Shown: piece by piece, positions 46,040 through 57,380 of the stretch
Layout: every line of letters begins with the position of its first letter
Numbering within the stretch: position 1 is the stretch's first letter
Assembly (NCBI RefSeq): GCF_030708455.1
Contig: NZ_JAUYWF010000005.1
Span: forward strand, 186,001 to 250,000
Source: Halomonas sp. SSL-5
GTDB taxonomy: Bacteria; Pseudomonadota; Gammaproteobacteria; Pseudomonadales; Halomonadaceae
Reading direction: 5' to 3'
Length of the DNA stretch: 64,000 bases
Made by a program: the position numbers and the translations under genes
Notes under the pieces: model-generated
What the model saw: the letters and a program-made list of their open reading frames with translations, nothing else
Told to the model about the DNA's origin: nothing
Databases searched by the model: none

Positions 46040-46399
46040 ATGCAAGTTGCCATTCTCATGATCCACGTGGCGATCGCCATCGCCCTGGTCGTCCTGATCC
46101 TGCTGCAGCAGGGCAAGGGCGCCGAGGCCGGTGCCGCCTTCGGTGGCGGTGCCTCCCAGACCGTGTTCGGCTCCCGCGGCAGCGGCGGCTTCCTGGCGAA
46201 GTTCACCGCCTTGCTGGCGGCGGCCTTCTTCGCCACCTCCCTGACCCTGGCCTGGTTCGCCACCCAGGCCGGCGACGCCCCCGAGGCGGGAATTCCCGAC
46301 TCGCGGCTGATCGAGCAGCAGAACAGCGTGCCGACCCTTGACGACGAGGGCTCGAGCATGGATAATGCTGCGCCAGTGCTGGAGGGTAGCGACGAGTAG
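46040..46399 (+). CDS. secG: SecG subunit of the protein translocase
   Basis: Small subunit of SecYEG. Two membrane helices (MIHVAIAIALVVLILLQQG and FTALLAAAFFATSLTLAWF) flank the conserved cytoplasmic loop GKGAEAGAAFGGGASQTVFG. A hydrophilic acidic C-terminal extension follows. Length is 119 residues. Its usual neighbours, tRNA-Leu and the nusA operon, follow. Confidence 0.97.
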   Translation: MQVAILMIHVAIAIALVVLILLQQGKGAEAGAAFGGGASQTVFGSRGSGGFLAKFTALLAAAFFATSLTLAWFATQAGDAPEAGIPDSRLIEQQNSVPTLDDEGSSMDNAAPVLEGSDE

Positions 46400-46429
46400 T
46401 TCGCTGCGCAGTTTCCAGCCTCCCCTGAT

Positions 46430-46516
46430 GCCGAAGTGGTGGAATTGGTAGACACGCTATCTTGAGGGGGTAGTGACCTTACGGTCGTGCGGGTTCAAGT
46501 CCCGCCTTCGGCACCA
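46430..46516 (+). tRNA. leuU: tRNA-Leu (anticodon GAG)
   Basis: An 87-nt class II tRNA with encoded CCA. Acceptor GCCGAAG / CTTCGGC, long variable arm, and anticodon loop TTGAGGG giving GAG. The location between secG and the rimP-nusA operon is the same as E. coli leuU. Confidence 0.97.
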
Positions 46517-46645
46517 TCTGATTCATCGCGGCGCTCATGGCAAGTTTGGCGAGTGTCGACGATCCTTCAGAAGCAGGATTGGCAACGCGGTGTACGCCTC
46601 TTGACGGATTCGTCAGTCGCGTGTAACATCACCGACCTAGATTGA

Positions 46646-46722
<77 letters not shown>

Positions 46723-46812
46723 TCTTCCGGCAGGTGCCTGTCGAACAGTGACTCGGTCATGTTCGTATGAAGGGGTAGCCAGATAGCCGGAGTGGTCTAC
46801 AGGTTTCTTGTG

Positions 46813-46840
46813 AAAGCCCCTTCCTGTGAAGGGGCTTTTT
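46813..46840 (+). terminator. Terminator between initiator tRNA and rimP
   Basis: AAAGCCCCTTC (46813-46823) pairs with GAAGGGGCTTT (46828-46838) around CTGT, followed by more Ts. It probably ends the tRNA transcript, with partial read-through into rimP as at E. coli metY-nusA. Confidence 0.85.
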
Positions 46841-46963
46841 GTTAGCAGCTTGCCCAGGGCGCCAGGCGCCAGGGCACTGTTCCGGGCAATGCCAATCAGC
46901 CACCTGACTTCCCAGTTCACTCCCGGCCAGGTGCCTGATGCAACGGCTGTAGGAGTCTATTCC

Positions 46964-47425
46964 GTGGCTACCAAGGATGCAGCGCTACACGCATTGATCG
47001 ACCCCGTGGTCACCGCCATGGGCTTCGAGCTGTGGGGCATCGACCTTCTCTCCCAGGGTAAGCACTCGCGCCTGGTGATCTACATCGATCACGATGACGG
47101 CATCAACGTCGACGACTGTGCGGACATCAGCCGCCAGGTCAGTGCCCTGCTCGATGTGGAGGATCCGATCCACGGCGAGTACCGCCTCGAAGTCTCCTCT
47201 CCAGGGATGGATCGCCCGCTGTTCACCCTCGATCAGTTCTCGCGCTATCGCGGTCACGAGGTGGCCCTGAAGCTGCGCGCGCCCTTCGAGGGACGCCGCA
47301 AGTTCCAGGGCCTGCTGGCCGGGGTGGAGGGCGACGAGGTGCTGCTGCAGGTCGATGGGGAGGAGTACTGCTTCCCCGTCGATGGCATCGATCAGGCCCG
47401 CGTGGTGCCCCGTTTCGAGGACTAG
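46964..47425 (+). CDS. rimP: Ribosome maturation factor RimP
   Basis: Needed for 30S subunit maturation. The 153-residue protein contains MGFELWGIDLL, the basic-acidic VIYIDHDDGINVDDCADISRQ region (in parts) and the signature YRLEVSSPGMDRPLF. The GTG at 46964 has AGGAG eight bases upstream; longer upstream frame enters the terminator and is rejected. First gene of the nusA-infB operon. Confidence 0.96.
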   Translation: MATKDAALHALIDPVVTAMGFELWGIDLLSQGKHSRLVIYIDHDDGINVDDCADISRQVSALLDVEDPIHGEYRLEVSSPGMDRPLFTLDQFSRYRGHEVALKLRAPFEGRRKFQGLLAGVEGDEVLLQVDGEEYCFPVDGIDQARVVPRFED

Positions 47426-47507
47426 CCCGCGGTTCAAGGATTCGGCCTCCCCCGGGGAGGCATGTTGAGCAACAGCTCGAGAACAGGTTTTCTGGCGAGG
47501 CAAAGGC

Positions 47508-48998
47508 ATGAGTAAAGAGATTCTGGCGGTCGTCGATGCGATCTCCAACGAGAAGGGAGTTCCCCGCGAGGTGATCTTCGAGGCCGTCGAGGCGGCCCTG
47601 GCCAGCGCGTCGCGCAAGCGCTTCGAGGACGAGGAAGCCAGCGTGCGGGTGCATATCGATCGCAGCACCGGCGACTACGAGACCTTCCGCCGCTGGGAAG
47701 TGATCGAGGACGATGACTTCGACGGCCCCGACCACCAGATCAAGCTCACCTTCGCCGAGCGTCGTGACCCGCCCCTGGGCCTGGGCGACGTGGTCGAGGA
47801 GAAGATCGAGAACGCCGACTTCGGCCGCATCGCCGCCCAGACCGCCAAGCAGGTGATCGTGCAGAAGGTCCGCGAGGCCGAGCGGGCCGAGGTGGTCCGC
47901 CTCTACGCCGACCGCGAGGGCGAGCTGGTCTCGGGCATCGTCAAGAAGACCACACGCGACGGCCTGATCATCGACCTGGGCGACAACGCCGAGGCGTTCC
48001 TGCCGCGCAGCGAGATGATCCCCGGTGAGCGCTATCGCATGAACGAGCGGGTGCGCGCCCTGCTGACCAAGGTCGACCCGGAGGCGCGCGGTGCGCAGCT
48101 GATCCTGTCGCGCACCTGTCCCGAGCTGATCATCGAACTGTTCAGCATCGAGGTCCCGGAGATCGCCGAGCAGCTCATCGAGATCAAGGGCGCCGCCCGC
48201 GATCCGGGCTCGCGGGCCAAGATCGCCGTGAAGACCAACGATCGCCGCATCGACCCGGTGGGCGCCTGTGTCGGCATGCGCGGCTCGCGGGTCCAGGCGG
48301 TCTCCTCGGAGCTGCAGAACGAGCGCGTGGATATCGTGCTGTGGGACGACAACCCGGCCCAGCTGGTGATCAACGCCATGGCGCCGGCGGACGTCGCCTC
48401 CATCCTGGTCGACGAGGATGCCCACGCCATGGACGTGGCCGTCGCCGAGGACAACCTGGCCCAGGCCATCGGCCGCAGCGGCCAGAACGTGCGCCTGGCC
48501 TCCGAGCTCACCGGCTGGCGGATCAACGTCATGACCGAGGCCGAGGCGGAGGACAAGCGCGACCAGGAGATCGACAGCCTGGTAGAGCACTTCGTGCAGC
48601 ATCTCGACATCGACGACGACGTAGCGCGCCTGCTGGTGGAGGAGGGCTTCACCACCCTGGAGGAGATCGCCTACGTGCCGGTCGAGGAGATGCTCGAGAT
48701 CGAGGAGTTCGACGAGGAGACCATCGAGGAGCTGCGCGCTCGCGCCAAGGATGAGCTGCTCAACCTCGCCATCGCCTCCGAGGAGGAGCTGGACGGTGCC
48801 CAGCCGGCCGACGACCTGCTGGAGATGGAAGGCATGGAGCGCCACCTGGCCTTCATCCTGGCCAGCCGCGGGATCGTCAGCATGGAGGATCTGGCCGAGC
48901 AGTCCGTCGATGACTTGCTGGATATCGAGGGCATTGACGAGGAGCGTGCCGCGTCACTGATCATGACTGCCCGTGCGCCCTGGTTTGAGAACGAGTAG
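47508..48998 (+). CDS. nusA: Transcription termination/antitermination factor NusA
   Basis: RNA polymerase-associated factor of 496 residues. The N-terminal polymerase-binding domain is followed by an S1 domain ([22 protein letters not shown]), two KH domains ([15 protein letters not shown] and [18 protein letters not shown]) and two C-terminal acidic AR repeats with helix-hairpin-helix character ([16 protein letters not shown] and [15 protein letters not shown]). Confidence 0.98.
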   Translation: MSKEILAVVDAISNEKGVPREVIFEAVEAALASASRKRFEDEEASVRVHIDRSTGDYETFRRWEVIEDDDFDGPDHQIKLTFAERRDPPLGLGDVVEEKIENADFGRIAAQTAKQVIVQKVREAERAEVVRLYADREGELVSGIVKKTTRDGLIIDLGDNAEAFLPRSEMIPGERYRMNERVRALLTKVDPEARGAQLILSRTCPELIIELFSIEVPEIAEQLIEIKGAARDPGSRAKIAVKTNDRRIDPVGACVGMRGSRVQAVSSELQNERVDIVLWDDNPAQLVINAMAPADVASILVDEDAHAMDVAVAEDNLAQAIGRSGQNVRLASELTGWRINVMTEAEAEDKRDQEIDSLVEHFVQHLDIDDDVARLLVEEGFTTLEEIAYVPVEEMLEIEEFDEETIEELRARAKDELLNLAIASEEELDGAQPADDLLEMEGMERHLAFILASRGIVSMEDLAEQSVDDLLDIEGIDEERAASLIMTARAPWFENE

Positions 48999-49115
48999 TT
49001 CGCATACGAACCGCTCGAAGGCGAATAGCGTGCAGACAAGGGTCCGATGCCCCGCGCTCGGACCGGCAGTATTCGAAGCGAACAGAATTGGGGTCACGGG
49101 CTCAGGAGGGTCTAC

Positions 49116-51638
49116 ATGTCAGACATGACCGTTAAGGATTTTGCAGTCAAGGTGGGACGCGACGTTCCCCGCCTGCTGGAACAGATGAAAGAAGCCGGGC
49201 TCAAGCACCAGTCCGAGGGCGATGCCGTGTCCGAGGAGGACAAGCGTCAGCTGCTCGACTATCTGACCAAGAGCCATGGCGGCGACGCCGAGAAGGCCGC
49301 GCCGAAGAACCGCATCACCCTGACGCGCAAGACGCGCAGTCGCATCAACACCGGTGAGCGTGGCAAGACCATCGAGGTGCAGGTGCGCAAGAAGCGCACC
49401 TACGTCAAGCGCGCCGAGGAAGAGAGCAAGCCGGAGCCGGTGCAGGACACCGGGCCGCGTCAGCTGGTCGGCGACATGGCCGATTCCCAGCAGGCCCAGG
49501 CCGCCAAGGAGGCACGCGAGGCCGAGGAGGCCAAGGCACAAGCCGCGGAGCAGGCAGCCCAGGAGGCCGCCGCCAAGCTCGAGGCTCAGAAGGCTGCCGA
49601 GGTGCCCGACATTCCGGTGCCCGAGCTCGAGACCCCGGCACCCTCCGACGAGCCGCCGGCCCCCCCCAAGGAGGGTCGTTCGGATCGGCGTACCGCGCCG
49701 CCCAAGAAGGCCGCGGCCAAGAAGGGTCGCCATGAGCGTGACGACGACGATCGCGAGGAGCGGCGTCGTGGCGGCGGCAAGAAGGTCAAGCGCGCCGAGC
49801 GCCGTGGCGGTCGCCGCGGTGGCAGCACCCAGGGCGGCGGCAAGCACGGCTTCCAGAAGCCGACCCAGCCGATCGTCCGCGAGGTCTCGATCCCCGAGTC
49901 GATCAGCGTGGCCGACCTGGCCGACAAGATGTCGATCAAGGCCAACGAAGTCATCAAGACCATGTTCACCATGGGCGCCGCGGTGACCATCAACCAGACC
50001 ATCGATCAGGACACCGCGGCCATCGTGGTCGAGGAGATGGGCCACAAGCCCAAGCTGGTCAAGGACGATGCGCTGGAAGAGGAGGTGCTGGAGAGCATCT
50101 CCTACGAGGGTGAGGAGCTTACCCGTGACCCGGTGGTCACCGTCATGGGTCACGTCGACCACGGCAAGACCTCGCTGCTCGACCATATTCGCCAGGCCAA
50201 GGTGGCCACCGGCGAGGCCGGCGGCATCACCCAGCACATCGGCGCCTATCATGTCGCCGCCGAGAAGGTGAACGGTTCCCACGGTGTGACCTTCCTGGAC
50301 ACCCCCGGGCACGCGGCCTTCACCGCCATGCGTGCCCGTGGTGCCAAGGCCACCGACGTGGTCATCCTGGTGGTGGCCGCCGACGACGGCGTGATGCCCC
50401 AGACCATCGAGGCCGTGGAGCACTCCAAGGCCGCCGGCGTGCCCATGGTGGTCGCCGTCAACAAGATCGACAAGCAGTCCGCCGACCCGGATCGCGTCAA
50501 GAATGAGCTCTCGCAGCACGGCGTCATCTCCGAGGAGTGGGGTGGCGACACCCAGTTCGTGCACGTCTCCGCCAAGACCGGCGAGGGCATCGACGCGCTG
50601 CTGGAGGCGGTGCTGCTGGTCTCCGAGGTGCTCGAGCTCAAGGCCGTGCCCGAGGCGCCCGGCAAGGGCGTGGTGGTCGAGTCGCGCCTGGACAAGGGCC
50701 GCGGCCCAGTGGCCACGGTGCTGGTCCAGAACGGCACCCTGAAGAAGGGCGATATCGTGCTCGCCGGCCTGCACTACGGCCGCGTGCGCGCCCTGACCAA
50801 CGAGCTCGGCAAGCAGGTCGACGAGGTCGGGCCGGCGATGCCGGTGGAGATCCAGGGTCTCGACGGTACCCCCGAGGCGGGTGACGACTTCATGGTGCTG
50901 GCCGACGAGAAGAAGGCCCGCGAGGTCGCCAACTTCCGTCAGGGCAAGTACCGCGAGGTGCGCCTGGCGCGCCAGCAGAAGGCCAAGCTGGAGAACATGT
51001 TCAGCCAGATGGGCCAGGACGTCGCCGCCAAGCTCACCATCGTGCTCAAGGCCGATGTCCAGGGCTCGCTGGAGGCGATCAAGGGCGCACTGGAAGAGCT
51101 CTCCACCGACGAAGTGGAAGTGGCCGTGGTCTCCTCCGGGGTGGGTGGCATCACCGGCACCGACGCCAACCTGGCGCTGGCCTCCGAGGCCATCGTGATC
51201 GGCTTCAACGTGCGTGCCGACGCCGCCGCCCGCGAGATCATCGAGCGCGAAGGCCTCGACCTGCGCTACTACAGCGTCATCTACCAGCTGATCGATGAGG
51301 TCAAGCAGGCGATGACCGGCATGCTGGCGCCGGAGTGGAAGGAAGAGATCGTCGGCGTGGCCGAGGTCCGCGACGTCTTCCGTGCACCCAAGATCGGCGC
51401 CATCGCCGGCTGTATGGTCATCGAGGGCAGCGTGCACCGCAACAAGAAGATCCGTGTGCTGCGCGACGACGTGGTGATCTACGAGGGCGAGCTCGAGTCG
51501 CTGCGCCGCTTCAAGGACGATGTCCAGGAAGTGCGCAACGGCATGGAGTGCGGCATCGGCGTGAAGAACTACAACGATGTCCAGGTCGGCGACAAGATCG
51601 AGGTCTTCGATCAGGTCAAGGTCGAGCGGACCCTCTAA
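49116..51638 (+). CDS. infB: Translation initiation factor IF-2
   Basis: GTPase that places initiator fMet-tRNA on the ribosome. A long charged, Ala/Glu/Lys/Arg-rich N-terminus (about residues 50-250) precedes the G domain with [27 protein letters not shown] and AVNKIDK. The EF-Tu-like and C-terminal fMet-binding domains follow. The ATG at 49116 has AGGAGGG five bases upstream and yields the standard start [10 protein letters not shown]. Length is 840 residues. Confidence 0.98.
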   Translation: MSDMTVKDFAVKVGRDVPRLLEQMKEAGLKHQSEGDAVSEEDKRQLLDYLTKSHGGDAEKAAPKNRITLTRKTRSRINTGERGKTIEVQVRKKRTYVKRAEEESKPEPVQDTGPRQLVGDMADSQQAQAAKEAREAEEAKAQAAEQAAQEAAAKLEAQKAAEVPDIPVPELETPAPSDEPPAPPKEGRSDRRTAPPKKAAAKKGRHERDDDDREERRRGGGKKVKRAERRGGRRGGSTQGGGKHGFQKPTQPIVREVSIPESISVADLADKMSIKANEVIKTMFTMGAAVTINQTIDQDTAAIVVEEMGHKPKLVKDDALEEEVLESISYEGEELTRDPVVTVMGHVDHGKTSLLDHIRQAKVATGEAGGITQHIGAYHVAAEKVNGSHGVTFLDTPGHAAFTAMRARGAKATDVVILVVAADDGVMPQTIEAVEHSKAAGVPMVVAVNKIDKQSADPDRVKNELSQHGVISEEWGGDTQFVHVSAKTGEGIDALLEAVLLVSEVLELKAVPEAPGKGVVVESRLDKGRGPVATVLVQNGTLKKGDIVLAGLHYGRVRALTNELGKQVDEVGPAMPVEIQGLDGTPEAGDDFMVLADEKKAREVANFRQGKYREVRLARQQKAKLENMFSQMGQDVAAKLTIVLKADVQGSLEAIKGALEELSTDEVEVAVVSSGVGGITGTDANLALASEAIVIGFNVRADAAAREIIEREGLDLRYYSVIYQLIDEVKQAMTGMLAPEWKEEIVGVAEVRDVFRAPKIGAIAGCMVIEGSVHRNKKIRVLRDDVVIYEGELESLRRFKDDVQEVRNGMECGIGVKNYNDVQVGDKIEVFDQVKVERTL

Positions 51639-51656
51639 GGGCTCGAGGAGTCGTAC

Positions 51657-52082
51657 ATGCGCGAGTTCAAGCGTACCGACCGGGTGGCCGACCAGCTCCA
51701 GAAGGAGCTGGCGGTCCTCATCCAGCGCGAGGTCAAGGACCCGCGCCTGGGCATGGTCACCGTCAGCGGCGTCGAGGTCAGCCGTGACCTCGGCTATGCC
51801 GATGTCCATGTGACCCTGCTGGGTGAGGATACCCCGGAGCGGATCAAGGAGAACCTCAAGGTTCTCAAGCAGGCCGCCGGCTTCCTGCGCGGGCAGGTCG
51901 CCCGGCGCATCAAGCTGCGCCACGTGCCGGAGCTGCGCTTTCACTACGACGAGAGCGTGGTCCGCGGCCAGCGCCTCTCCTCGCTGATCGAGGAGGCGGT
52001 GGAGAGCGACCGCGCCCGCACCTCCGATACAGGCGGCGACGAGAGCGACGATACGGGCGGCGACGAGGGCGAGAGCCGCTGA
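51657..52082 (+). CDS. rbfA: Ribosome-binding factor A
   Basis: KH-fold cold-adaptation factor for 30S maturation (16S 5' end). Motifs are FKRTDRVADQLQKELA, VKDPRLGMVTVSGVEVSRDL and the VPELRFHYDESVVRG signature. The acidic C-terminal tail with two near-copies of DTGGDE is a local extension; total length is 141 residues. Overlaps truB by one base. Confidence 0.97.
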   Translation: MREFKRTDRVADQLQKELAVLIQREVKDPRLGMVTVSGVEVSRDLGYADVHVTLLGEDTPERIKENLKVLKQAAGFLRGQVARRIKLRHVPELRFHYDESVVRGQRLSSLIEEAVESDRARTSDTGGDESDDTGGDEGESR

Positions 52083-52999
52083 TGGCGCGTCGTCGTCGCG
52101 GCCTGCCGGTGAACGGGGTGCTGCTGCTGGACAAGCCCGCGGGCATGTCCAGCAACCATGCGCTGCAGCGGGCCCGGCGCCTGTTCCAGGCCCAGAAGGC
52201 GGGGCACACCGGCACCCTCGATCCCATGGCCACCGGGCTGCTGCCGGTGTGCTTCGGCGAGGCGACCAAGTTCTCCGCCCACCTGCTGGCGTCCAACAAG
52301 GTCTACCGCACCCGGGTGGAACTGGGCGTGGTGACCGATACCGGCGATGCCGAGGGTGAGGTGGTCGAGCGGCTGGCGGTGCCGGCGCTGACCGCCGCCG
52401 AGGTGGAGGCGGTGCTCGCGGACTTCCATGGCGAGATCGAGCAGGTGCCGCCGATGTACTCGGCGCTCAAGCATCAGGGCCGCAAGCTCTACGAGCTGGC
52501 CCGCGAGGGCAAGTCGGTCGAGCGTGCAGCGCGCCGCGTGACGGTGTATGATGCGCGGCTCGTTGCCTTCGAGGGCAGCGCCTTCGAGCTGGAAGTGACG
52601 GTCAGCAAGGGCACCTATGTGCGTACCCTGGCCGAGGATATCGGTCGCGCCCTGGGCAGCGGCGCGCATATCAGTGCGCTGCGTCGCCTGGCCACGGGTC
52701 CCTTCGGCGCCGAGGGCATGCTGACTCTCGAGGCGCTGACGGCACTGCCCGACCAGGACGCCCGGGAAGCGACGCTGCTGCCGGTGGACATCCTGGCCGC
52801 GCACCTGCCGCGACTCGAGGTCGACGCCGAGGCGGCCCAGCGGCTGGTCCACGGTCAGTCGGCCCGGGCGGACGCCGGCGGCATCGCCGTCGGCGAGACG
52901 GCAAGACTCTACTGCGACGAGGCCTTCCTGGGCCTCGGCGCGGTAACGGCGCCACAGGAGGTGGCGCCGAAACGGCTGCTGAGCAGCGCAGCCGACTAG
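52082..52999 (+). CDS. truB: tRNA pseudouridine-55 synthase
   Basis: Isomerises U55 in the T-loop of tRNAs. The catalytic Asp is in the [16 protein letters not shown] motif; [20 protein letters not shown] and [15 protein letters not shown] also identify the family. The C-terminal PUA-like region completes 305 residues. TGATG overlap with rbfA. Confidence 0.98.
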   Translation: MARRRRGLPVNGVLLLDKPAGMSSNHALQRARRLFQAQKAGHTGTLDPMATGLLPVCFGEATKFSAHLLASNKVYRTRVELGVVTDTGDAEGEVVERLAVPALTAAEVEAVLADFHGEIEQVPPMYSALKHQGRKLYELAREGKSVERAARRVTVYDARLVAFEGSAFELEVTVSKGTYVRTLAEDIGRALGSGAHISALRRLATGPFGAEGMLTLEALTALPDQDAREATLLPVDILAAHLPRLEVDAEAAQRLVHGQSARADAGGIAVGETARLYCDEAFLGLGAVTAPQEVAPKRLLSSAAD

Positions 53000-53075
53000 G
53001 GAGCAACGCCGAGACTGCAAATATGCGTGGTCTCACTCATTCATCATTCAGGCATATTGCTTACTGGAGAGACAG

Positions 53076-53345
53076 ATGGCACTCACAGCCGAACAGAAGG
53101 CCACAATCGTCAACGAATTCGGTCGTGGCGACAACGATACCGGTTCCCCCGAAGTGCAGGTTGCCCTGCTGAGCGCCAACATCGATGGCCTGCAGGACCA
53201 CTTCAAGACCAACAAGCAGGATCACCACTCCCGTCGTGGCCTGATCCGCATGGTCAACCAGCGCCGCAAGCTGCTGGACTACCTGAAGCGCAAGGACTTC
53301 GAGCGCTATCAGGCTCTGATCCAGCGCCTGGGCCTGCGCCGCTAA
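53076..53345 (+). CDS. rpsO: 30S ribosomal protein S15
   Basis: Binds the central domain of 16S rRNA. The 89-residue protein has the family pattern [18 protein letters not shown] and [21 protein letters not shown] (given in part), ending [19 protein letters not shown] precedes the ATG. Followed by a strong terminator. Confidence 0.99.
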   Translation: MALTAEQKATIVNEFGRGDNDTGSPEVQVALLSANIDGLQDHFKTNKQDHHSRRGLIRMVNQRRKLLDYLKRKDFERYQALIQRLGLRR

Positions 53346-53369
53346 GCGACGTACCCCACGCGGCAGAGA

Positions 53370-53405
53370 AACGGGCAGCCTTCGGGCTGCCCGTTTTGCT
53401 TTTTG
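53370..53405 (+). terminator. Terminator after rpsO
   Basis: AACGGGCAGCC (53370-53380), a TTCG tetraloop, and GGCTGCCCGTT (53385-53395) then TTGCTTTTTGG. It is a textbook UUCG-capped intrinsic terminator, so pnp downstream relies on read-through or its own promoter. Confidence 0.9.
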
Positions 53406-53600
53406 GTGCCTAGCCAGGGGCGCCGGGGACAGGTCGTAGGGGAGGTCCGAGGACCAGGGATGGCTGAGGTAGCGTACATGGACGTATTCACAGCGCCTCC
53501 CCGAAGGCCTGTCGCCGGATCAGCCCCGGTGATGTCTGGGCGGAAATGTCGCTATCCGGTGGCCGCGGGGCGCGTCAACCCCTAAAATGGTCGGCGAGTC
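53406..53600. repeat. Candidate interspersed element between rpsO and pnp
   Basis: No gene is supported here. The stretch contains GTAGCGTACATGGACGTATTC near 53470-53492 (shown in part) and GC-rich inverted segments. Its style recalls intergenic elements that recur in Halomonas and Pseudomonas chromosomes. A TACATG...ATTC core is also seen at 55946-55965 downstream of pnp. Assignment as a repeat needs the rest of the genome. Confidence 0.35.
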
Positions 53601-53643
53601 GAAACGACCCAAACACAGAAAAGTAGATATGAAGGAAGTCGCC

Positions 53644-55779
53644 GTGAATCCGGTCAAGAAGACATTTCAGTACGGTCGCAGCACCGTCACCCTGGAAACC
53701 GGGCGCATCGCCCGCCAGGCCACCGGTGCCGTGATGGTCACCATGGACGATACCGTGGTGCTGTGCACCGTGGTCGCCAAGAAGGAGGCCAATCCTGCCC
53801 AGCCCTTCTTCCCGCTGGGGGTGTTCTACCAGGAGAAGACCTACGCGGTCGGCAAGATCCCCGGCGGCTTCTTCAAGCGCGAGGGGCGTCCCACCGAGAA
53901 GGAGACCCTCACCTCGCGGCTGATCGACCGTCCGATCCGGCCGCTCTTCCCCAAGGGCTTCATGAACGAGGTGCAGGTCGTCTGTACCGTGCTCTCCACC
54001 GATCGCAACCATGATCCGGATATCGCGGCGCTGCTGGGCACCTCCGCGGCCCTGGCCATCTCCGGCGTGCCCTTCAACGGCCCCATCGGGGCGGCCCGCG
54101 TCGGCTTCGACGAGGAGAAGGGCTACTTCCTCAACCCCACCGTCGAGGAGCTCGCCAGCTCCGAGCTGGACATGGTCGTCGCCGGTACCGAGAAGGCGGT
54201 ACTGATGGTGGAGTCCGAGGCCGATGAGCTGCTCGAGGACGAGATGCTCGGCGCCGTGCTCTACGGCCATATGGAGATGCAGGTCGCCATCCAGGCCATC
54301 AACGAGCTGGTCGCCGAGGCCGGCAAGCCGAAGTGGGACTGGCAGGCACCGGCGGAGAACACCGCGCTCAAGGCCACCCTCGCCGAGGCCTTCGAGGCCC
54401 GCGTGGGCGAGGCCTATCGCATCACCGACAAGATGCAGCGCCAGGACGCCCTCTCCGCCCTCAAGGCCGAGGCGGTCGAGCAGCTGGCCGGAGAGGAAGA
54501 CGGCAAGTTCGACAGCGACGAGGTCAAGGGCGCCTTCTCGGGCCTGGAGAAGCGCGTGGTGCGCCATCGCGTGGTCAAGGGCGAGCCGCGCATCGATGGC
54601 CGCGATCACAAGACCGTGCGCCCGCTGGATATCGAGGTCGGCGGCCTGCCCAAGACCCACGGTTCGGCGATCTTCACCCGCGGCGAGACCCAGGCCATCG
54701 TGGTGGCGACCCTGGGCACCCTGCGCGACTCCCAGCTGATCGAGTCGCTGGAGGGTGAGCGCAAGGATCGCTTCCTGCTGCACTACAACTTCCCTCCCTA
54801 CAGCGTGGGCGAGGCCGGCTTCATGGGCGGCCCCAAGCGTCGCGAGATCGGCCATGGTCGCCTGGCCCGTCGCGGCGTGCAGGCGATGCTGCCCGACGAG
54901 GCGGACTTCCCCTACACCATCCGCGTGGTCTCGGAGATCACCGAGTCCAACGGCTCCAGCTCCATGGCGTCCGTGTGTGGCTCCTCGCTGGCCCTGATGG
55001 ACGCCGGCGTGCCGATGAAGGCCCCGGTGGCGGGCATCGCCATGGGCCTGGTCAAGGACGCCGATGGCTTCGCGGTGCTGACCGATATCCTGGGTGACGA
55101 GGACCACCTCGGCGACATGGACTTCAAGGTGGCCGGCTCCGCCGAGGGCGTCACCGCCCTGCAGATGGACATCAAGATCGAGGGCATCAACGAGGAGATC
55201 ATGGAGCAGGCGCTGCAGCAGGCGCTGGAAGCGCGTCTCGGCATCCTCGAGCAGATGAATGCGGTGATCGCCCAGAGCCGTGCCGAGGTCTCCGAGAACG
55301 CCCCCTCCATGGCCACCATCAAGATCGCCCCGGACAAGATCCGCGACGTCATCGGCAAGGGCGGCGCCACCATCCGCAAGATCTGCGAGGACACCGGCGC
55401 CTCCATCGACCTCGACGACGACGGCACCGTGCGTATCTACGCCGAGGACAAGTCGGCGGCCAAGGCGGCCATCGATACCGTGCTGGCGATCACCGCCGAG
55501 CCCGAGATCGGCAAGCTCTACCGCGGCAAGGTGGTGCGCATCGCCGACTTCGGCGCCTTCGTTAACATCATGCCCGGCACCGACGGCCTGGTGCACATCT
55601 CCCAGATCGTGCCGGAGCGGGTCAACGACGTGCGTGACTTCCTCAACGAGGGCGACGAGCCCATCGTCAAGGTGCTCGATATCGACAACCGCAACCGGGT
55701 GAAGCTCACCATCAAGGAGATCACCCCGGAAGAGAAGGCGGCGTTCGAGGCCGAAGCGGCCGCCGAGCCCGAGCTGTAA
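53644..55779 (+). CDS. pnp: Polyribonucleotide nucleotidyltransferase (PNPase)
   Basis: Phosphorolytic 3'-5' exoribonuclease and degradosome component. Two RNase PH domains (starting [17 protein letters not shown] and [19 protein letters not shown] [14 protein letters not shown]), an all-helical linker, a KH domain ([13 protein letters not shown]) and an S1 domain ([15 protein letters not shown]) are in order. The GTG at 53644 has AGGAAG five bases upstream, giving [11 protein letters not shown]; an in-frame ATG at 53629 covers that ribosome site. Length is 711 residues. Confidence 0.97.
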   Translation: MNPVKKTFQYGRSTVTLETGRIARQATGAVMVTMDDTVVLCTVVAKKEANPAQPFFPLGVFYQEKTYAVGKIPGGFFKREGRPTEKETLTSRLIDRPIRPLFPKGFMNEVQVVCTVLSTDRNHDPDIAALLGTSAALAISGVPFNGPIGAARVGFDEEKGYFLNPTVEELASSELDMVVAGTEKAVLMVESEADELLEDEMLGAVLYGHMEMQVAIQAINELVAEAGKPKWDWQAPAENTALKATLAEAFEARVGEAYRITDKMQRQDALSALKAEAVEQLAGEEDGKFDSDEVKGAFSGLEKRVVRHRVVKGEPRIDGRDHKTVRPLDIEVGGLPKTHGSAIFTRGETQAIVVATLGTLRDSQLIESLEGERKDRFLLHYNFPPYSVGEAGFMGGPKRREIGHGRLARRGVQAMLPDEADFPYTIRVVSEITESNGSSSMASVCGSSLALMDAGVPMKAPVAGIAMGLVKDADGFAVLTDILGDEDHLGDMDFKVAGSAEGVTALQMDIKIEGINEEIMEQALQQALEARLGILEQMNAVIAQSRAEVSENAPSMATIKIAPDKIRDVIGKGGATIRKICEDTGASIDLDDDGTVRIYAEDKSAAKAAIDTVLAITAEPEIGKLYRGKVVRIADFGAFVNIMPGTDGLVHISQIVPERVNDVRDFLNEGDEPIVKVLDIDNRNRVKLTIKEITPEEKAAFEAEAAAEPEL

Positions 55780-55789
55780 GAACCGCCTT

Positions 55790-55826
55790 CGGCGAGCTGA
55801 AAGCTGTAAGCCTGAAGCTGGAAGAA
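55790..55826. repeat. Degenerate AAGCTG repeats after pnp
   Basis: Several near-copies of a GAAGCTG/AAGCTGTAAG unit follow the pnp stop and run into the terminator. They resemble the run after greA. Confidence 0.5.
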
Positions 55827-55827
55827 A

Positions 55828-55868
55828 AACCGCCCCCGCAGCCTGGCTGCGGGGGCGGTTCTTTATTT
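55828..55868. terminator. Bidirectional terminator between pnp and the thiolase gene
   Basis: A 15-bp stem, 55828-55842 against 55846-55860, is followed by CTTTATTT on the plus strand and by TTTTTC on the minus strand. It ends both convergent transcripts. Confidence 0.9.
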
Positions 55869-56046
55869 CTGGCTTATAGGAAGCGATGATTCATGTCGCG
55901 AGCGATGAGAGGCTGATCGCCGCCGGAGCGCAGGAACCGGAGTGTAGCTCGCTACATGAGGATTCCGATCGGACCGGCGCCCCGGCACCGCCGGCGGTCA
56001 GGGCTTTTCACAAAGAGCCGGAGCGCAGCAATGAATCAGTGTTTCC
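55869..56046. other. Structured intergenic region after the thiolase gene
   Basis: These 178 bases carry no supported gene. They contain the palindrome TGTAGCTCGCTACA-like segment (55942-55955) and short inverted GGAACCGGA/TCCGATCGG stretches. The content looks like an interspersed extragenic repeat rather than a coding remnant. Confidence 0.35.
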
Positions 56047-57222
56047 TCAGCGCTCGATGGCGAGCGCCACGCCCTGCCCACCGCCGATGCACAGGGTGGC
56101 CAGGCCCTTCTTGGCGTCCCGGGCGATCATCTCATGGACCAGGGTCACCAGGATGCGGCAGCCGGAGGCACCGATGGGGTGGCCGATGGCGATGGCGCCG
56201 CCGTTGACGTTGATCTTGCTGGCATCCCAGCCCAGCTCCTTGTTGACGGAGAGGGCCTGGGCGGCGAAGGCCTCGTTGGCCTCGACCAGGTCGAGGTCAT
56301 CGAGGCTCCAGCCGGCCTTCTCGAGGCAGCGGCGGGTGGCCGGGGCCGGGCCGATGCCCATGATGCTCGGGTCGACGCCGGCATTGCTGTAGGCCTTGAT
56401 GCGCGCCAGCGGCTCGAGGCCCAGGGCCTTGGCCTTCTCGGCGCTGCACAGCATCACCACGGCGGCACCATCGTTGATGGAAGAGGCGTTGCCGGCGGTG
56501 ACGGAACCGTCCTTCTTGAACGCCGGGCGCATGCCGCCGAGCTTCTCGGCAGTCACGTCGCGCGGGCCCTCGTCGGTGTCGAAGACCACCGGGTCGCCCT
56601 TGCGCTGGGGGATCTCCACCGGGACGATCTGCCCCTTGAACTTGCCCTCGCGGATGGCGGCGGCGGCCTTCTGCTGGGAGCCGGCGGCAAACTCGTCCAT
56701 CTCCTCGCGGGTGATGCCGTACTTCTCGGCCAGGTTCTCGGCGGTGATGCCCATGTGGTAGTTGTTGAAGGCATCCCACAGGCCGTCGTGTACCATGCTG
56801 TCCACCGCCTTCCAGTCGCCCATGCGCTGGCCGTTGCGCGAGTTGGGCAGCACGTGGGGCGAGGCGGACATGTTCTCCTGACCGCCGGCGATGACCAGCT
56901 CGGCGTCACCGCAGCGGATCGCCTGGGTGGCCAGGTGCAGCGCCTTGAGACCGGAGCCGCAGACCTTGTTGATGGTCATGGCCGGCACGGCATCGGGCAG
57001 GCCGGCCTTGATGGCCGCCTGGCGGGCGGGGTTCTGGCCGACCCCGGCGGTGAGCACCTGACCCAGCAGCACCTCGTCCACCTGGTCGCCGGCGACGCCG
57101 GTGGAGGCCAGGATATCCTTGATGACCAGGGCACCCAGGTCACTGGCGGGGATGCCGGCCAGGGAGCCTCCGAAGGAACCGACGGCGGTACGGCGGGCGG
57201 CAACGATAACCACTTCTTGCAT
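56047..57222 (-). CDS. phaA: Acetyl-CoA C-acetyltransferase (thiolase)
   Basis: Biosynthetic thiolase that condenses two acetyl-CoA to acetoacetyl-CoA, feeding polyhydroxybutyrate in halomonads. The nucleophilic Cys lies in [13 protein letters not shown], the His in [14 protein letters not shown] and the second Cys in LCIGGGQG. Length is 391 residues. GAGGAG lies about ten bases upstream of the ATG. No phaB or phaC adjoins, so a role in another acetoacetyl-CoA pathway is possible. Confidence 0.9.
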   Translation of the reverse strand: MQEVVIVAARRTAVGSFGGSLAGIPASDLGALVIKDILASTGVAGDQVDEVLLGQVLTAGVGQNPARQAAIKAGLPDAVPAMTINKVCGSGLKALHLATQAIRCGDAELVIAGGQENMSASPHVLPNSRNGQRMGDWKAVDSMVHDGLWDAFNNYHMGITAENLAEKYGITREEMDEFAAGSQQKAAAAIREGKFKGQIVPVEIPQRKGDPVVFDTDEGPRDVTAEKLGGMRPAFKKDGSVTAGNASSINDGAAVVMLCSAEKAKALGLEPLARIKAYSNAGVDPSIMGIGPAPATRRCLEKAGWSLDDLDLVEANEAFAAQALSVNKELGWDASKINVNGGAIAIGHPIGASGCRILVTLVHEMIARDAKKGLATLCIGGGQGVALAIER

Positions 57223-57380
57223 GTGAGCACTCTCCTCGCTGGAAAGACGGACTTGCGGTCTTGTCGCGACAGCCGGACACGACCTGGCCTTTCAGCATAG
57301 GGGAGTCTTGTGCGGCGCCGCAATGTTTGCGTGGCGGCAATTGGTTGTAGGCAGGCGCTGCCCACTCGCCGCCCTCGGGC

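Noticed and set aside
46826..46963. N-terminal extension of RimP
   Set aside because: The extended frame starts in the terminator hairpin after the initiator tRNA; the GTG at 46964 has a good ribosome site and gives family length.
53461..53585. Small open frame between rpsO and pnp (starting MAEVAYMDVF)
   Set aside because: It follows the rpsO terminator, has no ribosome site and lies in probable repeat DNA.
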